Assembly: GCF_009711975.1 (NCBI RefSeq)
Contig: NZ_VIKW01000001.1
Span: 106,824 to 170,823, forward strand
Source of the DNA: Anabaena sp. UHCC 0204
GTDB lineage: Bacteria > Cyanobacteriota > Cyanobacteriia > Cyanobacteriales > Nostocaceae
Length of the DNA stretch: 64,000 nt
Direction: 5' to 3'
Positions 10,470 through 19,980 of the stretch are shown here, one piece after another. The notes under the pieces were generated by a model that made no database searches, was not told the origin of the DNA, and saw only the letters and a list, made by a program, of their open reading frames with translations. A program made the translations under genes and the position numbers. Position 1 is the first letter of the stretch, and every line of letters begins with the position of its first letter.

Positions 10470-10915
10470 AGATTAATCATTCCTTAATAAAGCACTACAT
10501 TGAGAGATAATTTTCACAAACATTGCTCTAATTGCAAAAGTAATGTTCGCGTACCTAGCATATTCCAAACTAGCAAAAATTACCAAAAATTACTGATCTT
10601 GTTTTCTGAACTCTTGGGAGTTGTTCTTGTCAGTTAGCTGAACACAACAACTTTTCAAGCTATTTAGCAGATTGTCCGAATGATTCAGGATTATACTTCC
10701 CAGTATTTTTGGCTGGGAGAGGTAAAGCCATAGTGGTGTTATGGGAACTGTATATTTACTAATAGACACATCTGTAAATTCACAACAAACCTTGATAAAT
10801 CAAGGACGTAAACTAATTCACGGATAAGTTTAATAGAGAAAATGAAACTATGAACACGCAACAAATACGGTATTTCTTTACCAAAGATTTAGGATTGCTA
10901 TATCTATAGTAATAT
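10470..10915. other. Gap between mrnC and the TnpB element
   Basis: No credible gene. A short hairpin CCTTGAT-AA-ATCAAGG lies near 10790-10805. A 19-codon open frame (ATG at 10850, stop at 10907) ends a few bases before the TnpB element and has no recognisable product. The sequence is otherwise AT-rich and featureless; it must contain the mrnC promoter. Confidence 0.4.
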
Positions 10916-10920
10916 GAACT

Positions 10921-10951
10921 ACCTCTAGTTAGCTTCGCTTGAACTAGAGGT
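10921..10951 (-). ncRNA. Predicted 3' omegaRNA hairpin of TnpB element
   Basis: ACCTCTAGTT and AACTAGAGGT pair perfectly around an 11-base loop. On the minus strand the stem overlaps the last codons and stop of tnpB, the place where TnpB guide RNAs (omegaRNA) fold before continuing into the flanking guide. The guide would therefore begin just below 10921 on the minus strand. The RNA itself is inferred from the family. Confidence 0.5.
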
Positions 10952-12265
10952 TTCTACATCCTCTAGTTTGTTATTAGCAAAGTCCCCTTGAGATTTTTGA
11001 CGCTTCTTTTCCCCTAGTTGCCTCATGCTTCCCGCTTTTTTGCGGGTGCGTGAAGTAGAGCCAGAAAGATCAGCGTCTACGAGGCTAGTTCCTAACCCCG
11101 GTAGAGTGCCTTTTGCCCAATAAAGCATGACCTCAGCAGCAGCAATATCCCTGTCCTGAACATACCCACAAACACCACACTGATGCTCTCGTTTATCGAG
11201 TGTTTTCTTGTGCTGATTTCCGCATTTTGGACAGGTTTGACTGGGTTTGACTTGACGGGTTGGGACTTCCACGAAGACACCACCAATTTGTTCTACTTTG
11301 TATTTAATAGATGCTCTAAGCATCCCAAAACCCACGTCAAGAATTGATTTATTTAACCCAGCTTTTTGCTTTTTGCGCTTACCTTTTTTCGCTTTACTAG
11401 TCATATTCTTAACTTCTAGTTTTTCCGTTGCAATGAAGCTATTACTGCCGATTATTTCTACTGCAACTTGATGTACCCAGTCTTGACGTTGATTAGCAAC
11501 TCGTGCGACTAGTTTACTAACTTTCAATTGGGCTTTTTTATATCTTCTAGAAGCTTTGATTTTTTTGTTTCTATTTGGTGCGCGTTTACGTCTCTTCTCC
11601 TTAGAAGCTTTTTTGATTTTCTGTTCAGCAATTCTATAAAACTTAGGGGCATCAATTTGTTGATGATTTTCCCCGTCGGTAATTGATAATGCTGATTTAC
11701 ACCCTAAATCAATTCCTACCGCACCAATGGGTAAAGTTTTTGGTTTTAGGGCTTGCTCTAAAACATTAACTGTTATAGAGGCGTACCATTTGCCATTGCG
11801 AAAAACAATAGTGCAAGTAGTAGGTTTCCCCCAATATTTGGCTTGTCCACGCATTTGAATCTTGCCAATTTTGGATAGATTCAGATACCCATTCTCGCCA
11901 TTAGATTCTACTTTAAACCCAGCAGAATCTGGATATGTCCACCCCGAATAATGCCTGATTGATTTGAATCTAGGGCGTTTACCCAACCCTTTAAACCAGC
12001 GTTCAAAAGCAAAATCAACCCGCTTTAAAGTCGCCTGTAAAGCATGGCTAGGAAGCTCTTTGTATTCTACCCAGACTTCTTTAAACGCTGGCAAACAATT
12101 TTGTTGCTCAAAATAATCAACCTTGTGGTTAAACTTTTGATATTGGGTAAACCTGTTATTGACTGCGGCGTTATACAAGTCTTTATGTAACTTCCGGTGA
12201 TACCGCAATTTCGATTCAGTTGTCTGATTTGGATATAACCGGAAAGTCATACGTCTTATCGCCAC
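10925..12265 (-). CDS. tnpB: RNA-guided endonuclease TnpB (OrfB) of IS1341-type element
   Basis: The 446-residue protein has the N-terminal helix-turn-helix/WED region (MTFRLYPNQTTE), then a split RuvC nuclease. Catalytic residues appear intact: D186 in GIDLG, E281 in ATEKLE and D371 in QDRDIAAA. The zinc ribbon has C345, C348, C363 and C366. TnpB proteins are omegaRNA-guided DNA nucleases and ancestors of Cas12. The third motif is DRDIAAAE rather than the usual D-R-D-x-N-A-A, a change at the Asn. The longest frame starts with GTG; an ATG five codons in (12250) is also possible. The C-terminal tail is Lys/Ser-rich and runs into the 3' hairpin. Confidence 0.9.
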   Translation of the reverse strand: MAIRRMTFRLYPNQTTESKLRYHRKLHKDLYNAAVNNRFTQYQKFNHKVDYFEQQNCLPAFKEVWVEYKELPSHALQATLKRVDFAFERWFKGLGKRPRFKSIRHYSGWTYPDSAGFKVESNGENGYLNLSKIGKIQMRGQAKYWGKPTTCTIVFRNGKWYASITVNVLEQALKPKTLPIGAVGIDLGCKSALSITDGENHQQIDAPKFYRIAEQKIKKASKEKRRKRAPNRNKKIKASRRYKKAQLKVSKLVARVANQRQDWVHQVAVEIIGSNSFIATEKLEVKNMTSKAKKGKRKKQKAGLNKSILDVGFGMLRASIKYKVEQIGGVFVEVPTRQVKPSQTCPKCGNQHKKTLDKREHQCGVCGYVQDRDIAAAEVMLYWAKGTLPGLGTSLVDADLSGSTSRTRKKAGSMRQLGEKKRQKSQGDFANNKLEDVETSSSSEAN

Positions 12266-12533
12266 AGTAAATATTTACCCTCTGTTTAAAATCTGTAGAA
12301 TAGAAAGATTGGTTATTTTCGCTTCGCTGCAATAACCCGCTCTAACCCCTACCCTATGGGTACATTGAGGGTAGGGACTGCCGCGAGTAGTTCAATTTTA
12401 TTTAACCTTCAACATAATACATTAAATAGATGTTAAGTAGTTACTGTGAAGAGATAGATTTTTCCTATAGGCAAAAATTAAGCTATCCAGATTTAACATC
12501 GGATAGCCTAATTCAGATTTTCCAGTTAAGCAA

Positions 12534-13001
12534 TCAAGATGCTGTGATGTTTTCTAGGGCTGCATCAACTGAAACTTGTAGGGCGAGAAACTTCTCCAAG
12601 CGAACAAGCTTAACCGTTTGGGTAACACGGGCATTAGTGACAATTTGCAAAGTGCCTTTAGCTGTTTGAGCCTGTTTGGCTAGTTGTACTAGCGCACCCA
12701 AGCCCGAACTGTCTACAAAGTCTATTTGTGAAAGATCCAAAATTATGTTTTTTGGGCCTTCATCAATTTTACTGCCAAGTACCTTACGAAATGTCGGCTC
12801 AGAAAAAGCGTCTAATAAACCTGTGAGGCGGAATAGCTGACAGTTATCCCGGACTTCGCGTGTACCTCTCAGGCTCACGGTTAGATTTAGTGGTTCAGCT
12901 ATAATTTCCTCCTCATTTTTTTTACTAAAAGTAAACGTTCCAGTATAGATGGTTTGTGAGCAAGTTGTCTTGGTTGGGGGGTTGGCAAAGATTTTTACCA
13001 A
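12534..13001 (-). CDS. STAS-domain anti-sigma factor antagonist
   Basis: A SpoIIAA/RsbV-like STAS domain. The core LFRLTGLLDAFSEPTF, ILDLSQIDFVDSSGLGALVQL is complete, with the phosphorylatable serine in DSSGLG (S98/S99 in the long frame). Such proteins bind an anti-sigma kinase in partner-switching regulation. The start is unclear: the frame can only open at TTG (13001), and no in-frame ATG or GTG precedes the domain. An excellent ribosome-binding site GAGGAGG (12908-12914) sits just before the in-frame codons ATT (12905) and ATA (12902), exactly where the conserved domain begins. No partner kinase or phosphatase is adjacent. Confidence 0.8.
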   Translation of the reverse strand: MVKIFANPPTKTTCSQTIYTGTFTFSKKNEEEIIAEPLNLTVSLRGTREVRDNCQLFRLTGLLDAFSEPTFRKVLGSKIDEGPKNIILDLSQIDFVDSSGLGALVQLAKQAQTAKGTLQIVTNARVTQTVKLVRLEKFLALQVSVDAALENITAS

Positions 13002-13034
13002 TTACCATCATGACATTTTTTATTTTTACTCAAG

Positions 13035-14204
13035 CTAGGCGTTACTCGCTCCGCTCGTTGCTTGCCGTGTTGCTTGCATTTGGATCACAAACTGCTCAAA
13101 CAAGTAATCAGCATCATGGGGTCCAGGACTGGCCTCTGGATGATACTGAACAGAAAACACAGGTAGAGACTTATGACGGACTCCAGCGACTGTCAAATCA
13201 TTGAGATTCAAATGACTGATCTCAACGGTTGCCGTTGGTAAGGAGTCTGGATCAATGGCAAAACTGTGATTTTGGCTGGTAATTTCCACTCGTTGTTTTA
13301 AGCCAGCAGGTTGATTTAAACCCCGATGTCCAAATTTTAGTTTAAAGGTTTCTGCGCCAAGAGCATGACCTAAAATTTGGTGTCCCATGCAAATGCCAAA
13401 TATTGGTTTTTGACTTGAGAGCAGGGCTTTAGTGGTGGTGATACCCTCTGTTACTGCTGCGGGGTCTCCTGGACCGTTGGAGAGGAAGATACCATCTGGA
13501 TTGTATTTGAGAATTTCTTCTGGTTGTGTATCGGCAGGAACAACTATGACGCGACAACCATAACTGGCTAGACGACGCAAGATATTCCGCTTTACGCCAA
13601 AGTCTAAGGCCACGACGGTAAATGTTTCCCCAATTTTAGCGATCGCTTCGGAGTTAAATTCCCAAGGGGTGGTGGTGGCTTCATGCCATTCATAAACTGC
13701 TGGTGTCGTTACTTCTTTAACCAGATTTAATCCTGTCATGTTGGGAGCAGCTTGTACCATTTCTAACAATTCTACTTCGTCGAGAATTGCTGTAGAAATG
13801 CCGCCATTCATTGCTCCAACTGTGCGAATTTTCCGGGTGATAGCGCGGGTATCTATGCCGTATATGCCGGGGACGCGATGCTGTTGGAGGTAATTTGGTA
13901 AGGATTGGCTGGAACGCCAGTTACTAGGTTTGTGACAAATGTTCCGAGCGATCGCTCCTTTGACATAGGGTTTAGCAGATTCCTCATCTTCGGGATTAAT
14001 GCCAGTATTGCCTAATTCTGGATAGGTAAAAATGACAATTTGACCGCAATAACTAGGATCAGTTAATACTTCCTGATATCCGGTCATCCCAGTATTAAAT
14101 ACGACTTCTCCAATGGCGGTTTCTGTAGCACCGAAAGACCAACCACGATAAGAAGATCCATCTGCTAAAACAAGTAAAGCTGGTATTGCGTCAGACAGGG
14201 ACAT
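13035..14204 (-). CDS. carA: Carbamoyl-phosphate synthase small subunit
   Basis: CarA is the glutaminase subunit that feeds ammonia to CarB for arginine and pyrimidine synthesis. The 389-residue protein has the N-terminal CPSase_sm domain ([31 protein letters not shown]) and a class I glutamine amidotransferase domain. Catalytic C272 is in GICMGHQ, with H355 and E357 in QYHPEASPG. Length and motifs are standard. carB is not in the window. The stop is 34 bp from the STAS frame start, on the same strand. Confidence 0.97.
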   Translation of the reverse strand: MSLSDAIPALLVLADGSSYRGWSFGATETAIGEVVFNTGMTGYQEVLTDPSYCGQIVIFTYPELGNTGINPEDEESAKPYVKGAIARNICHKPSNWRSSQSLPNYLQQHRVPGIYGIDTRAITRKIRTVGAMNGGISTAILDEVELLEMVQAAPNMTGLNLVKEVTTPAVYEWHEATTTPWEFNSEAIAKIGETFTVVALDFGVKRNILRRLASYGCRVIVVPADTQPEEILKYNPDGIFLSNGPGDPAAVTEGITTTKALLSSQKPIFGICMGHQILGHALGAETFKLKFGHRGLNQPAGLKQRVEITSQNHSFAIDPDSLPTATVEISHLNLNDLTVAGVRHKSLPVFSVQYHPEASPGPHDADYLFEQFVIQMQATRQATSGASNA

Positions 14205-14466
14205 AGGTAATGGGGGAATAGGGGGCTGGGGACTGGGGATAAGTAAAAGTTTTTTGTAGGCGCGAATTGTGTCGTTAGGCTATTTCAAATTAATGTTTGC
14301 CCCAGTTTGCGACTGCGATTGTTTATTATCCCATGAGTTAAGGTCTTTAGATTTGAGACTGGAATTAATTAAAAATTAAATGGTTAAAGAGTAGAAGTAG
14401 AGCATCTTTAATTCTGTGGGGAGAGTACACTTGGAAAGAGCAGCCAGGGCGGTTAAAACATTTAAT

Positions 14467-15501
14467 ATGCTTCAGTCTTTTTTGTCCCGTACAGCCCTCA
14501 TTTCTGGTTTCGTTAGTTTAGCGGTTTTGACTGTTGCTTGTGAACAAAACCAGCAAACAACAGCACCTGTTGGATCTAAATCATCTTTATCAACTGGGAG
14601 TTTGGCAGCGATCAAGCCTTCTAGTCAAGTTAAACCAGCATCAAAGCCCCTAAAACCTGCGCCCACTCAATTAAGTGCTTTTGAAATGGCACTAAGCAAA
14701 GCCGCTGGTGCTAAGAGTAGCAGTAAATCTGCAAATACAGCAGATGATTGGAATTTGGTGATAAATCAGTTCCAAGAGGCGATCGCTTTCATGAAAAAAG
14801 TCCGGCGAGATAGTCCCAATTTTCCCTTTGCTCAACGCAAAATCAAGGAATATAACCGTCAAATTGCACTTGCTCGCCAAAAAGCTCGACCTCGCAATTG
14901 GATATCTTCCATTACTGAGCCTAAAACTGTCGTAATTGAAGTTCCCAAAGCACAAACTACCGTTACAGTTCCTCCCCATCCCGTCATCAAAGCTCAAAAA
15001 CCATCATTATTAAAACCAACTTCTCCTGCATTGGCGATCGCTCCTTATCACAATGAGGTATTTATTGCCCCAATTAAGCGACGCATTGGTAAAACACCAA
15101 TTATTGAAGTTACTTTTAATGGTACACAGCGATTTGAGATGATTGTAGATACAGGGGCTAGTGGGACTGTGATTACCCAGAAAACAGCAGCGGCTTTGGG
15201 AGTAGTACCCGTGGGAAAAACTAGAGCTAATACCGCTAGTGCTAAAGCTGTAGAATTTGCCATTGGCTATCTAGATTCAATGGAAGCCGGGGGGATGATG
15301 ATCAATAAAGTCCCAGTAGCGATCGCTGGTACAGAATTAGATACAGGATTATTAGGGCATGACTTTTTTGGTAACCACGATGTCACTATCAAACGCCATG
15401 TTGTCGAATTCCGTCCCCAAATCAATGAAGTTAATTCTGTAGGAATTGAACCAAATCCTCCAGCTTTTTCCAGGGGCTACCGCTTTGTAAAATTTCCCTA
15501 G
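14467..15501 (+). CDS. Retropepsin-like aspartyl protease, probably exported
   Basis: The C-terminal third carries a single retropepsin-like half: [15 protein letters not shown] with catalytic D228, then AAALGV and [12 protein letters not shown], as in the clan AA family of bacterial single-domain aspartyl proteases. Such enzymes act as dimers. The N-terminus ([25 protein letters not shown]) looks like a signal peptide or lipoprotein leader, though the -3 residue (T) is not a good lipobox. A Ser/Lys/Pro-rich linker joins the two. I chose the ATG at 14467; an upstream in-frame GTG (14416) would add 17 residues before the signal. The 3' end overlaps trpD on the other strand by 71 bp. Confidence 0.82.
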   Translation: MLQSFLSRTALISGFVSLAVLTVACEQNQQTTAPVGSKSSLSTGSLAAIKPSSQVKPASKPLKPAPTQLSAFEMALSKAAGAKSSSKSANTADDWNLVINQFQEAIAFMKKVRRDSPNFPFAQRKIKEYNRQIALARQKARPRNWISSITEPKTVVIEVPKAQTTVTVPPHPVIKAQKPSLLKPTSPALAIAPYHNEVFIAPIKRRIGKTPIIEVTFNGTQRFEMIVDTGASGTVITQKTAAALGVVPVGKTRANTASAKAVEFAIGYLDSMEAGGMMINKVPVAIAGTELDTGLLGHDFFGNHDVTIKRHVVEFRPQINEVNSVGIEPNPPAFSRGYRFVKFP

Positions 15502-16477
15502 CTACAGTCACCCCTTGGGCATGATTTAGCAAAGGAACTGCACCAGCTACCTGTAACGCAAGGGAAGCATTAAGCGCCACTATATCCTGTTGCGCTATTG
15601 TCCCCTTCCCTTGCAAAACTTCCTTGAGAATAACTGCATTTGCTTCTACATTGCCACCTTTTAAAGCCGTAATAGGGGCAGGTGTCACGCCTACTTCATC
15701 AGGATCAACAGTGGATAAGTGTACTTGACCATTGCTTAATATTGCCAAATCAGTAATATCCCCTAAACCAGCCTCATCTAATTTTTCTCTCCCATGTAGA
15801 ACAATAGCTGTTTGTGTCCCCAATTGATTTAAAGCTTCTGCAATAGTTTCTATCAGTTGGGGATCAAATACACCAATTACCTGACCGGTTGGAGATAGGG
15901 GATTTACCAGGGGACCTAGTAAATTAAACACTGTTCGCACCTTGAGATTTCGCCGTAATGGGGCAACAGCTTTAAGTGCTGGATGCCAACCAGGGGCAAA
16001 TAAAAATGTAATTCCTACCTCCTCTACTGCTGCTTGAACTTTTTCACTCGTAGCAGTCAAATTAATTCCTAATGCTTCTAAAACATCAGCACTTCCCGTC
16101 AGGCTAGAAGCTGAACGACTACCATGTTTAGCCACAGGTATACCAGCCGCTGCAACTACAAAAGCCACCGCTGTGGAAATATTAAATGTTGATGCTCCAT
16201 CACCACCAGTACCACAAGTATCAATTAACCGTAGGGGCGGGGTTTCCCCGCTCTTAGCTCTCGGTACAGAAGATAGAGATTTCAATACTTCCGCCATTCC
16301 TGTCAATTCTTCAGCACAAACACCTTTGAAGTTCAAAGCCATTAAAATTGCCCCTGATAGTTCTGGGGGAATCGCTTCATTGATCCATCCTTGCATCAAT
16401 TCGGCTGCTTGTGTGCGGGTTAATGATTGACGTTCTAATAATTGTTTGAGTAAGTTAGACCAAATAGTAGAATCCAT
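15431..16477 (-). CDS. trpD: Anthranilate phosphoribosyltransferase
   Basis: TrpD joins anthranilate to PRPP, the second step of tryptophan synthesis. The 348-residue product has the glycosyltransferase 3 fold: N-terminal helical domain ([10 protein letters not shown]), PRPP loop DTCGTGGDG (87-94), KHGSRSASS (117-125), the [19 protein letters not shown] segment and [10 protein letters not shown]. All are intact. It is a lone trp gene here, as usual in cyanobacteria. Its last 71 bp overlap the convergent aspartyl-protease gene. Confidence 0.97.
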   Translation of the reverse strand: MDSTIWSNLLKQLLERQSLTRTQAAELMQGWINEAIPPELSGAILMALNFKGVCAEELTGMAEVLKSLSSVPRAKSGETPPLRLIDTCGTGGDGASTFNISTAVAFVVAAAGIPVAKHGSRSASSLTGSADVLEALGINLTATSEKVQAAVEEVGITFLFAPGWHPALKAVAPLRRNLKVRTVFNLLGPLVNPLSPTGQVIGVFDPQLIETIAEALNQLGTQTAIVLHGREKLDEAGLGDITDLAILSNGQVHLSTVDPDEVGVTPAPITALKGGNVEANAVILKEVLQGKGTIAQQDIVALNASLALQVAGAVPLLNHAQGVTVAREILQSGSPWKKLEDLVQFLQN

Positions 16478-16667
16478 GCTGCGGTTTTTTATGACACTGG
16501 ATGTGATTTTACCGAAAAATGGTTATCTGTTTCGCGCGATCGCTTTTAGTGGCTATTTGATGCGAAGAGAACGAACCGCAGAGGCGCAGAGGACACAGAG
16601 GAAGAGAAGAAAGAGATGTTTTGATCTTATTTAGTGAGATCCAGTCAGCCAATCGCAAACTCTGTAG

Positions 16668-16686
16668 GGGCGCAGGGTCTGCGCCC
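16668..16686. repeat. GGGCGCAG/CTGCGCCC palindrome, copy 1
   Basis: A perfect 8-bp inverted repeat with a 3-base loop, preceded by GTAG. Related copies are at 26193-26211, 47355-47373 and 49981-49999, all intergenic. It lies between trpD and the Dam-like methylase. Confidence 0.7.
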
Positions 16687-16726
16687 TCGATTGTATTTTA
16701 TCCTAGTGATAACTGCTATATGGTGT

Positions 16727-17572
16727 TTAAGCCGTAAGTTGAGATTTTTCTGAATATTGGTTAATTTTATAATTACTAATAAATAGTTCTTTGCCTTTTT
16801 CAGCTTTTTTCTGTTTATAATTATTCATCCCATACTGTAATTCCCATTCTAGGATATTTGCCCAATGAAAATTATCTCTAATTTCTGGAGAATCATCATA
16901 GGTAATTAGCCACTGATGAGGGCATTCTTTTAAAATTTCTGCAAATCTGAGATGATCAAAACCAGTGTGTAAATTTCCTCTTTTCCCATACAGTTTAGAT
17001 TTTTCAGCTTTAAAATAGGGGGGATCTAAAAATATAAATACATCATTGCCACCCATATTTAAAATTTGACTATAATCTAAGTTAGTAATTTTAATATCTG
17101 TCGTTAATATGTTTTCTAACTTCTGCAAACGATCTATTGATGAATGTGTAAATCTTGTATGAAAAGACTCTAAAGAAAATCCACCTGATTCTATAGTTCC
17201 CGAAAATGTAATTCTGTTAAGAACAAAAAAGCGCACTGCTCTTTCTAAATCTGATAAAGTATTCACATCTACACTCGCTAATTGGGTAAATAGTAATTTC
17301 CCATCTTTTGAGTTTTCTTTAATTTGACGAATTTCAGAAACTAATTTCGATAAATCAGATTGAGTAAAATGCCAGAATAGAAATAATTCCTGGTTTAAAT
17401 CATTAATAGAAATCTTTAAATTAGGGAATTTTTGTTTTAAGTAAATAAAGACAGAACCACCACCAACAAAAGGTTCTCGAAATTCAGAAAACTTTTCAGG
17501 TAAATATTCAGAGATTTGCTTGACTGCTCTTGACTTTCCACCAGGATAACGGAGAGGACTTTTGATATTCAT
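16727..17572 (-). CDS. D12-class adenine-N6 DNA methyltransferase (Dam-like)
   Basis: A 281-residue N6-adenine methyltransferase of the Dam/DpnM type. It has the N-terminal RYPGGKS (8-14), SAM-binding motif I FREPFVGGGSVF (31-42), NDLN, and the catalytic motif DPPY (183-186). Cyanobacterial enzymes of this class often methylate GATC, which lies in the middle of HIP1 (GCGATCGC); this specificity is inferred. No restriction endonuclease is adjacent, so it looks solitary. Base composition is more AT-rich than trpD next to it, hinting at separate origin. Confidence 0.88.
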   Translation of the reverse strand: MNIKSPLRYPGGKSRAVKQISEYLPEKFSEFREPFVGGGSVFIYLKQKFPNLKISINDLNQELFLFWHFTQSDLSKLVSEIRQIKENSKDGKLLFTQLASVDVNTLSDLERAVRFFVLNRITFSGTIESGGFSLESFHTRFTHSSIDRLQKLENILTTDIKITNLDYSQILNMGGNDVFIFLDPPYFKAEKSKLYGKRGNLHTGFDHLRFAEILKECPHQWLITYDDSPEIRDNFHWANILEWELQYGMNNYKQKKAEKGKELFISNYKINQYSEKSQLTA

Positions 17573-17661
17573 TGTTTCCGATGTTTGAGACGTGATAATA
17601 TAAATTTTATATTTTATATCTACATCAAAATTAACCTTCTTAAAAACTACAATATCAGCTT

Positions 17662-18387
17662 ATGAATCGTTCAGCCCCTTATCAACCCTTGATATTGCGA
17701 ATCCTGCATGGTATCAGCGGAGTTTTAGTAATTGGTGCAATTATTAGCGGATTCTTAGTTTACAATACTTTTGACAAAAGATTTGGATATATTCCAATTC
17801 CCAAAATTAATCCAATACAAGATATTCATGGGACATTAGCAGTATTTTTCTTGATTTTACTGCCATTCTTTGCACTTTATAGCTTTCATGCTGGAAAAAG
17901 ACGCTTACTACAACCAGACTCAATCCAAAATCTAACTCAATTCGGTAAACCAATTTGGTGGATAAGTCTGCAACGTTTAGTAAATACTAAAATCCTAATT
18001 GCTGCTGTTTTGGCAGTAATATCTGGCAGAATGATGAAAGAAGAATGGCTACCTATAGGAGAACTTGATCATATTTGGTATTATCTTCATCTAATAGCTT
18101 GGGTAATCATGATCTGCTTTTTAGCAGTTCATGTCTTGATGTCAGCTAAAGTTGGTGGTGTGCCATTATTAATATCAATAATATCATGGGAATTCCGCGC
18201 AGAAGATAGTCCTGCTAACTGGTACACTCGTTTGCGTGGTTGGTTAAATAATTTCTCTCATAATATTCAAGGAGAAATTAATCAGTTTATGGGGGGTAGT
18301 TTATTATTGAAAATAATTGAGGTGATTGTATTGGGGGGAATTATCGCCGCATTTGTTTTACCATTATTTTTTTCAGGTAGTGAATAA
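17662..18387 (+). CDS. Cytochrome b561-type membrane protein
   Basis: A 241-residue protein with about five membrane helices and histidines placed like a di-haem cytochrome b: H16 (RILHG), H56 (DIHG), H143 (YYLHL) and H157 (LAVHV). This is the pattern of the cytochrome b561 / Ni-Fe-hydrogenase b-subunit superfamily, which passes electrons through a membrane. No partner dehydrogenase or hydrogenase lies nearby, so the donor and acceptor are unknown. A final hydrophobic helix (residues about 213-238) anchors the C-terminus. Confidence 0.75.
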   Translation: MNRSAPYQPLILRILHGISGVLVIGAIISGFLVYNTFDKRFGYIPIPKINPIQDIHGTLAVFFLILLPFFALYSFHAGKRRLLQPDSIQNLTQFGKPIWWISLQRLVNTKILIAAVLAVISGRMMKEEWLPIGELDHIWYYLHLIAWVIMICFLAVHVLMSAKVGGVPLLISIISWEFRAEDSPANWYTRLRGWLNNFSHNIQGEINQFMGGSLLLKIIEVIVLGGIIAAFVLPLFFSGSE

Positions 18388-18573
18388 GTAAATTTAGACA
18401 TCAAATAGACGCAAATATCATTCTTGGCATTTTAGAAAAACAGCAAATTGATACATTTTTCTAAATCAATTTTTATCTCTAAAGTTGCATAAGTCAAAAT
18501 ACCTATAGCAAGATATCTAAGGGTTTAAGATATAGCAAAATAGGATGACATAAGTTGTGACAAGGATAAAAAT

Positions 18574-18801
18574 ATGAAGCGTATAGCATCAATAACTCTA
18601 TTAGCATTTTTGGGAACTACCGCTTTCGTTGCAATATTCAAAAATTCTCAAGACATAACGACATCACAAGTCATATTTGCTAAACAAAACCCGACTATAC
18701 TCGTTCCAGCACCTACACCTACACCCGTACCAACCCCTACACCTACATCCGTACCAACCCCCACACATCCACCGATACCTACACCTATACATCCATTTTA
18801 G
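18574..18801 (+). CDS. Small secreted Pro/Thr-rich peptide, unknown
   Basis: A 75-residue frame with a clear signal-like N-terminus (MKRIASITLLAFLGTTAFVA) and a tail composed almost only of Pro, Thr and Val/Ile in PTPTP-type repeats from residue 44. The DNA of the tail repeats CCTACACC/CGTACCAACC units. I do not recognise a family. The signal sequence in front of the repeat argues for a real gene, possibly a small exported or wall-associated peptide. Confidence 0.5.
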   Translation: MKRIASITLLAFLGTTAFVAIFKNSQDITTSQVIFAKQNPTILVPAPTPTPVPTPTPTSVPTPTHPPIPTPIHPF

Positions 18802-18853
18802 GATCATCATTTTGGTATTTTCAGTTTTTAAGAAAACAAAAAATATCCTGTAG

Positions 18854-19948
18854 TTACCTTAAAGTCCGAAATATAACTCTTCCTGGATACTCTTGCTGAT
18901 TAATGCGGGCATATACTCGTAAACAAGTTAATACTTCACCAGGATTACCACCACAGTCTAATTGCAAGTCATCTTTAGAAAATTCACAGACATCAGCATA
19001 CAGTCCTGATAATTGCTTAAGTCGGACTTCATTACCTACTTTTATCGCTTTATCAGCGGCTTTTCTGAGGAGACGACGGGATTCTTTTTGTAATTTTCCC
19101 CACCAAGAATAACGTTCAGCAGGAGGAATAAATACTAAGGAATGAATGGCTTCATCCATGTCAATCCAAGCACATAAGTTGAGGACTGTATCAGTATTTT
19201 GATCGGATTTTTGAGTGCGGTGAAAGCGATCGCTTAATGCGTCAATATATTGATTACGTTGTTCTGATTTGGAATATAAGGAAATTACATCAAAGCTAAA
19301 AACACTTTTTAAAGCATGATGTAAATCTGGTTCTATCTCAATAAATTTAATATATAAAAGTAAAAATCCGGCTATTAAATGAAGATTCTCAGATAAATGA
19401 GTTTGGGCAATTCCTGAATTTGCCAGTGCTTTTTGAGATAAACATAGTCCTTTGACTTTAACTGTACCACTCAAGCCTGGATAAATAATTTCATCACGCA
19501 CAAATGGTAATTCATAAAGATTTTTATTATCTGCAATTGCACCTAATTCTTCTGCCAATTTTAAAGCCATTTGTCGCCAAGATGTGGCTAAATCTTCAGG
19601 AACACGCAATAATTTTCGGTGAATTTCATTCCATATTTCAGCATCAGTTTGGCTGTGGATATGAGAATTACCCAGATAATAATTTAATTCAGGATCGTAA
19701 TTAAAAGCCTCTTTTAATTTCAATAATTTTAATTCATTTGTTGACTGAGGTTTTTCTGCTATGACTGGTATAGGTTGTAAGAGATGATCAAGTTCTTGGA
19801 GTAGTTCTTCGCATATCCCAATTCCAGAATCTAAGGGGTATTCTTGATGGGCTTTTGTTAAAGTTGCGGTTAATCCATATAAATTAAACCGTAAGATTTT
19901 GGCTAATTCTGAGTTTTCTGTATTTAGTAGTTTATATAAATGTTGCAT
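18854..19948 (-). CDS. Unknown protein, third gene of GTPase/Hsp70-like operon
   Basis: A soluble, mostly helical protein of about 364 residues, with no transmembrane segment and no motif I recognise. Acidic and Leu-rich blocks (ELAKILRFNLYGLTATLTKA, DSGIGICEELLQELDHLL) precede a basic RRLLRKAADKAIKVGNEVRL helix and a C-terminus with a single DCGGNPGE. The ATG at 19948 is preferred. The frame could extend to a TTG at 20032, but those 28 codons are a palindromic repeat (19981-20009) and overlap the upstream stop. The position directly after the Hsp70-like gene suggests a shared function. It could be the counterpart of SrfA in srfABC-type operons; this is a guess from gene order. Confidence 0.65.
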   Translation of the reverse strand: MQHLYKLLNTENSELAKILRFNLYGLTATLTKAHQEYPLDSGIGICEELLQELDHLLQPIPVIAEKPQSTNELKLLKLKEAFNYDPELNYYLGNSHIHSQTDAEIWNEIHRKLLRVPEDLATSWRQMALKLAEELGAIADNKNLYELPFVRDEIIYPGLSGTVKVKGLCLSQKALANSGIAQTHLSENLHLIAGFLLLYIKFIEIEPDLHHALKSVFSFDVISLYSKSEQRNQYIDALSDRFHRTQKSDQNTDTVLNLCAWIDMDEAIHSLVFIPPAERYSWWGKLQKESRRLLRKAADKAIKVGNEVRLKQLSGLYADVCEFSKDDLQLDCGGNPGEVLTCLRVYARINQQEYPGRVIFRTLR

Positions 19949-19980
19949 GGTTTTGTGAGGATGAAAATAGAAGATTGTAG

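Larger units (their letters stand above)
10916..12393 (-). mobile_element. IS1341-type element (IS200/IS605 superfamily, TnpB only)
   Basis: The element consists of tnpB plus structured ends, with no tnpA, so it would need a transposase in trans. The 3' (right) end has a perfect 10-bp hairpin (10921-10930 with 10942-10951) that contains the tnpB stop codon, typical of the omegaRNA/right end. The 5' (left) end has a 9-bp hairpin CCCTACCCT/AGGGTAGGG (about 12349-12377). The outermost shared bases are GAACTAC (10916-10922) and GTAGTTC (12387-12393). IS605 elements have no true terminal repeats, so the exact boundaries are inferred. Confidence 0.7.

Noticed and set aside
10850-10909. 19-codon frame before the TnpB element
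   Set aside because: Too short, no homology I can recognise, and no ribosome-binding site of note.
12956-13204. 82-codon plus-strand frame over the STAS-carA junction
   Set aside because: Antisense to the carA 3' end; no domain.
16446-16634. 62-codon plus-strand frame rich in Arg/Lys
   Set aside because: It overlaps the trpD start and then reads through a CGCAGAGG-type intergenic repeat; no family resemblance.
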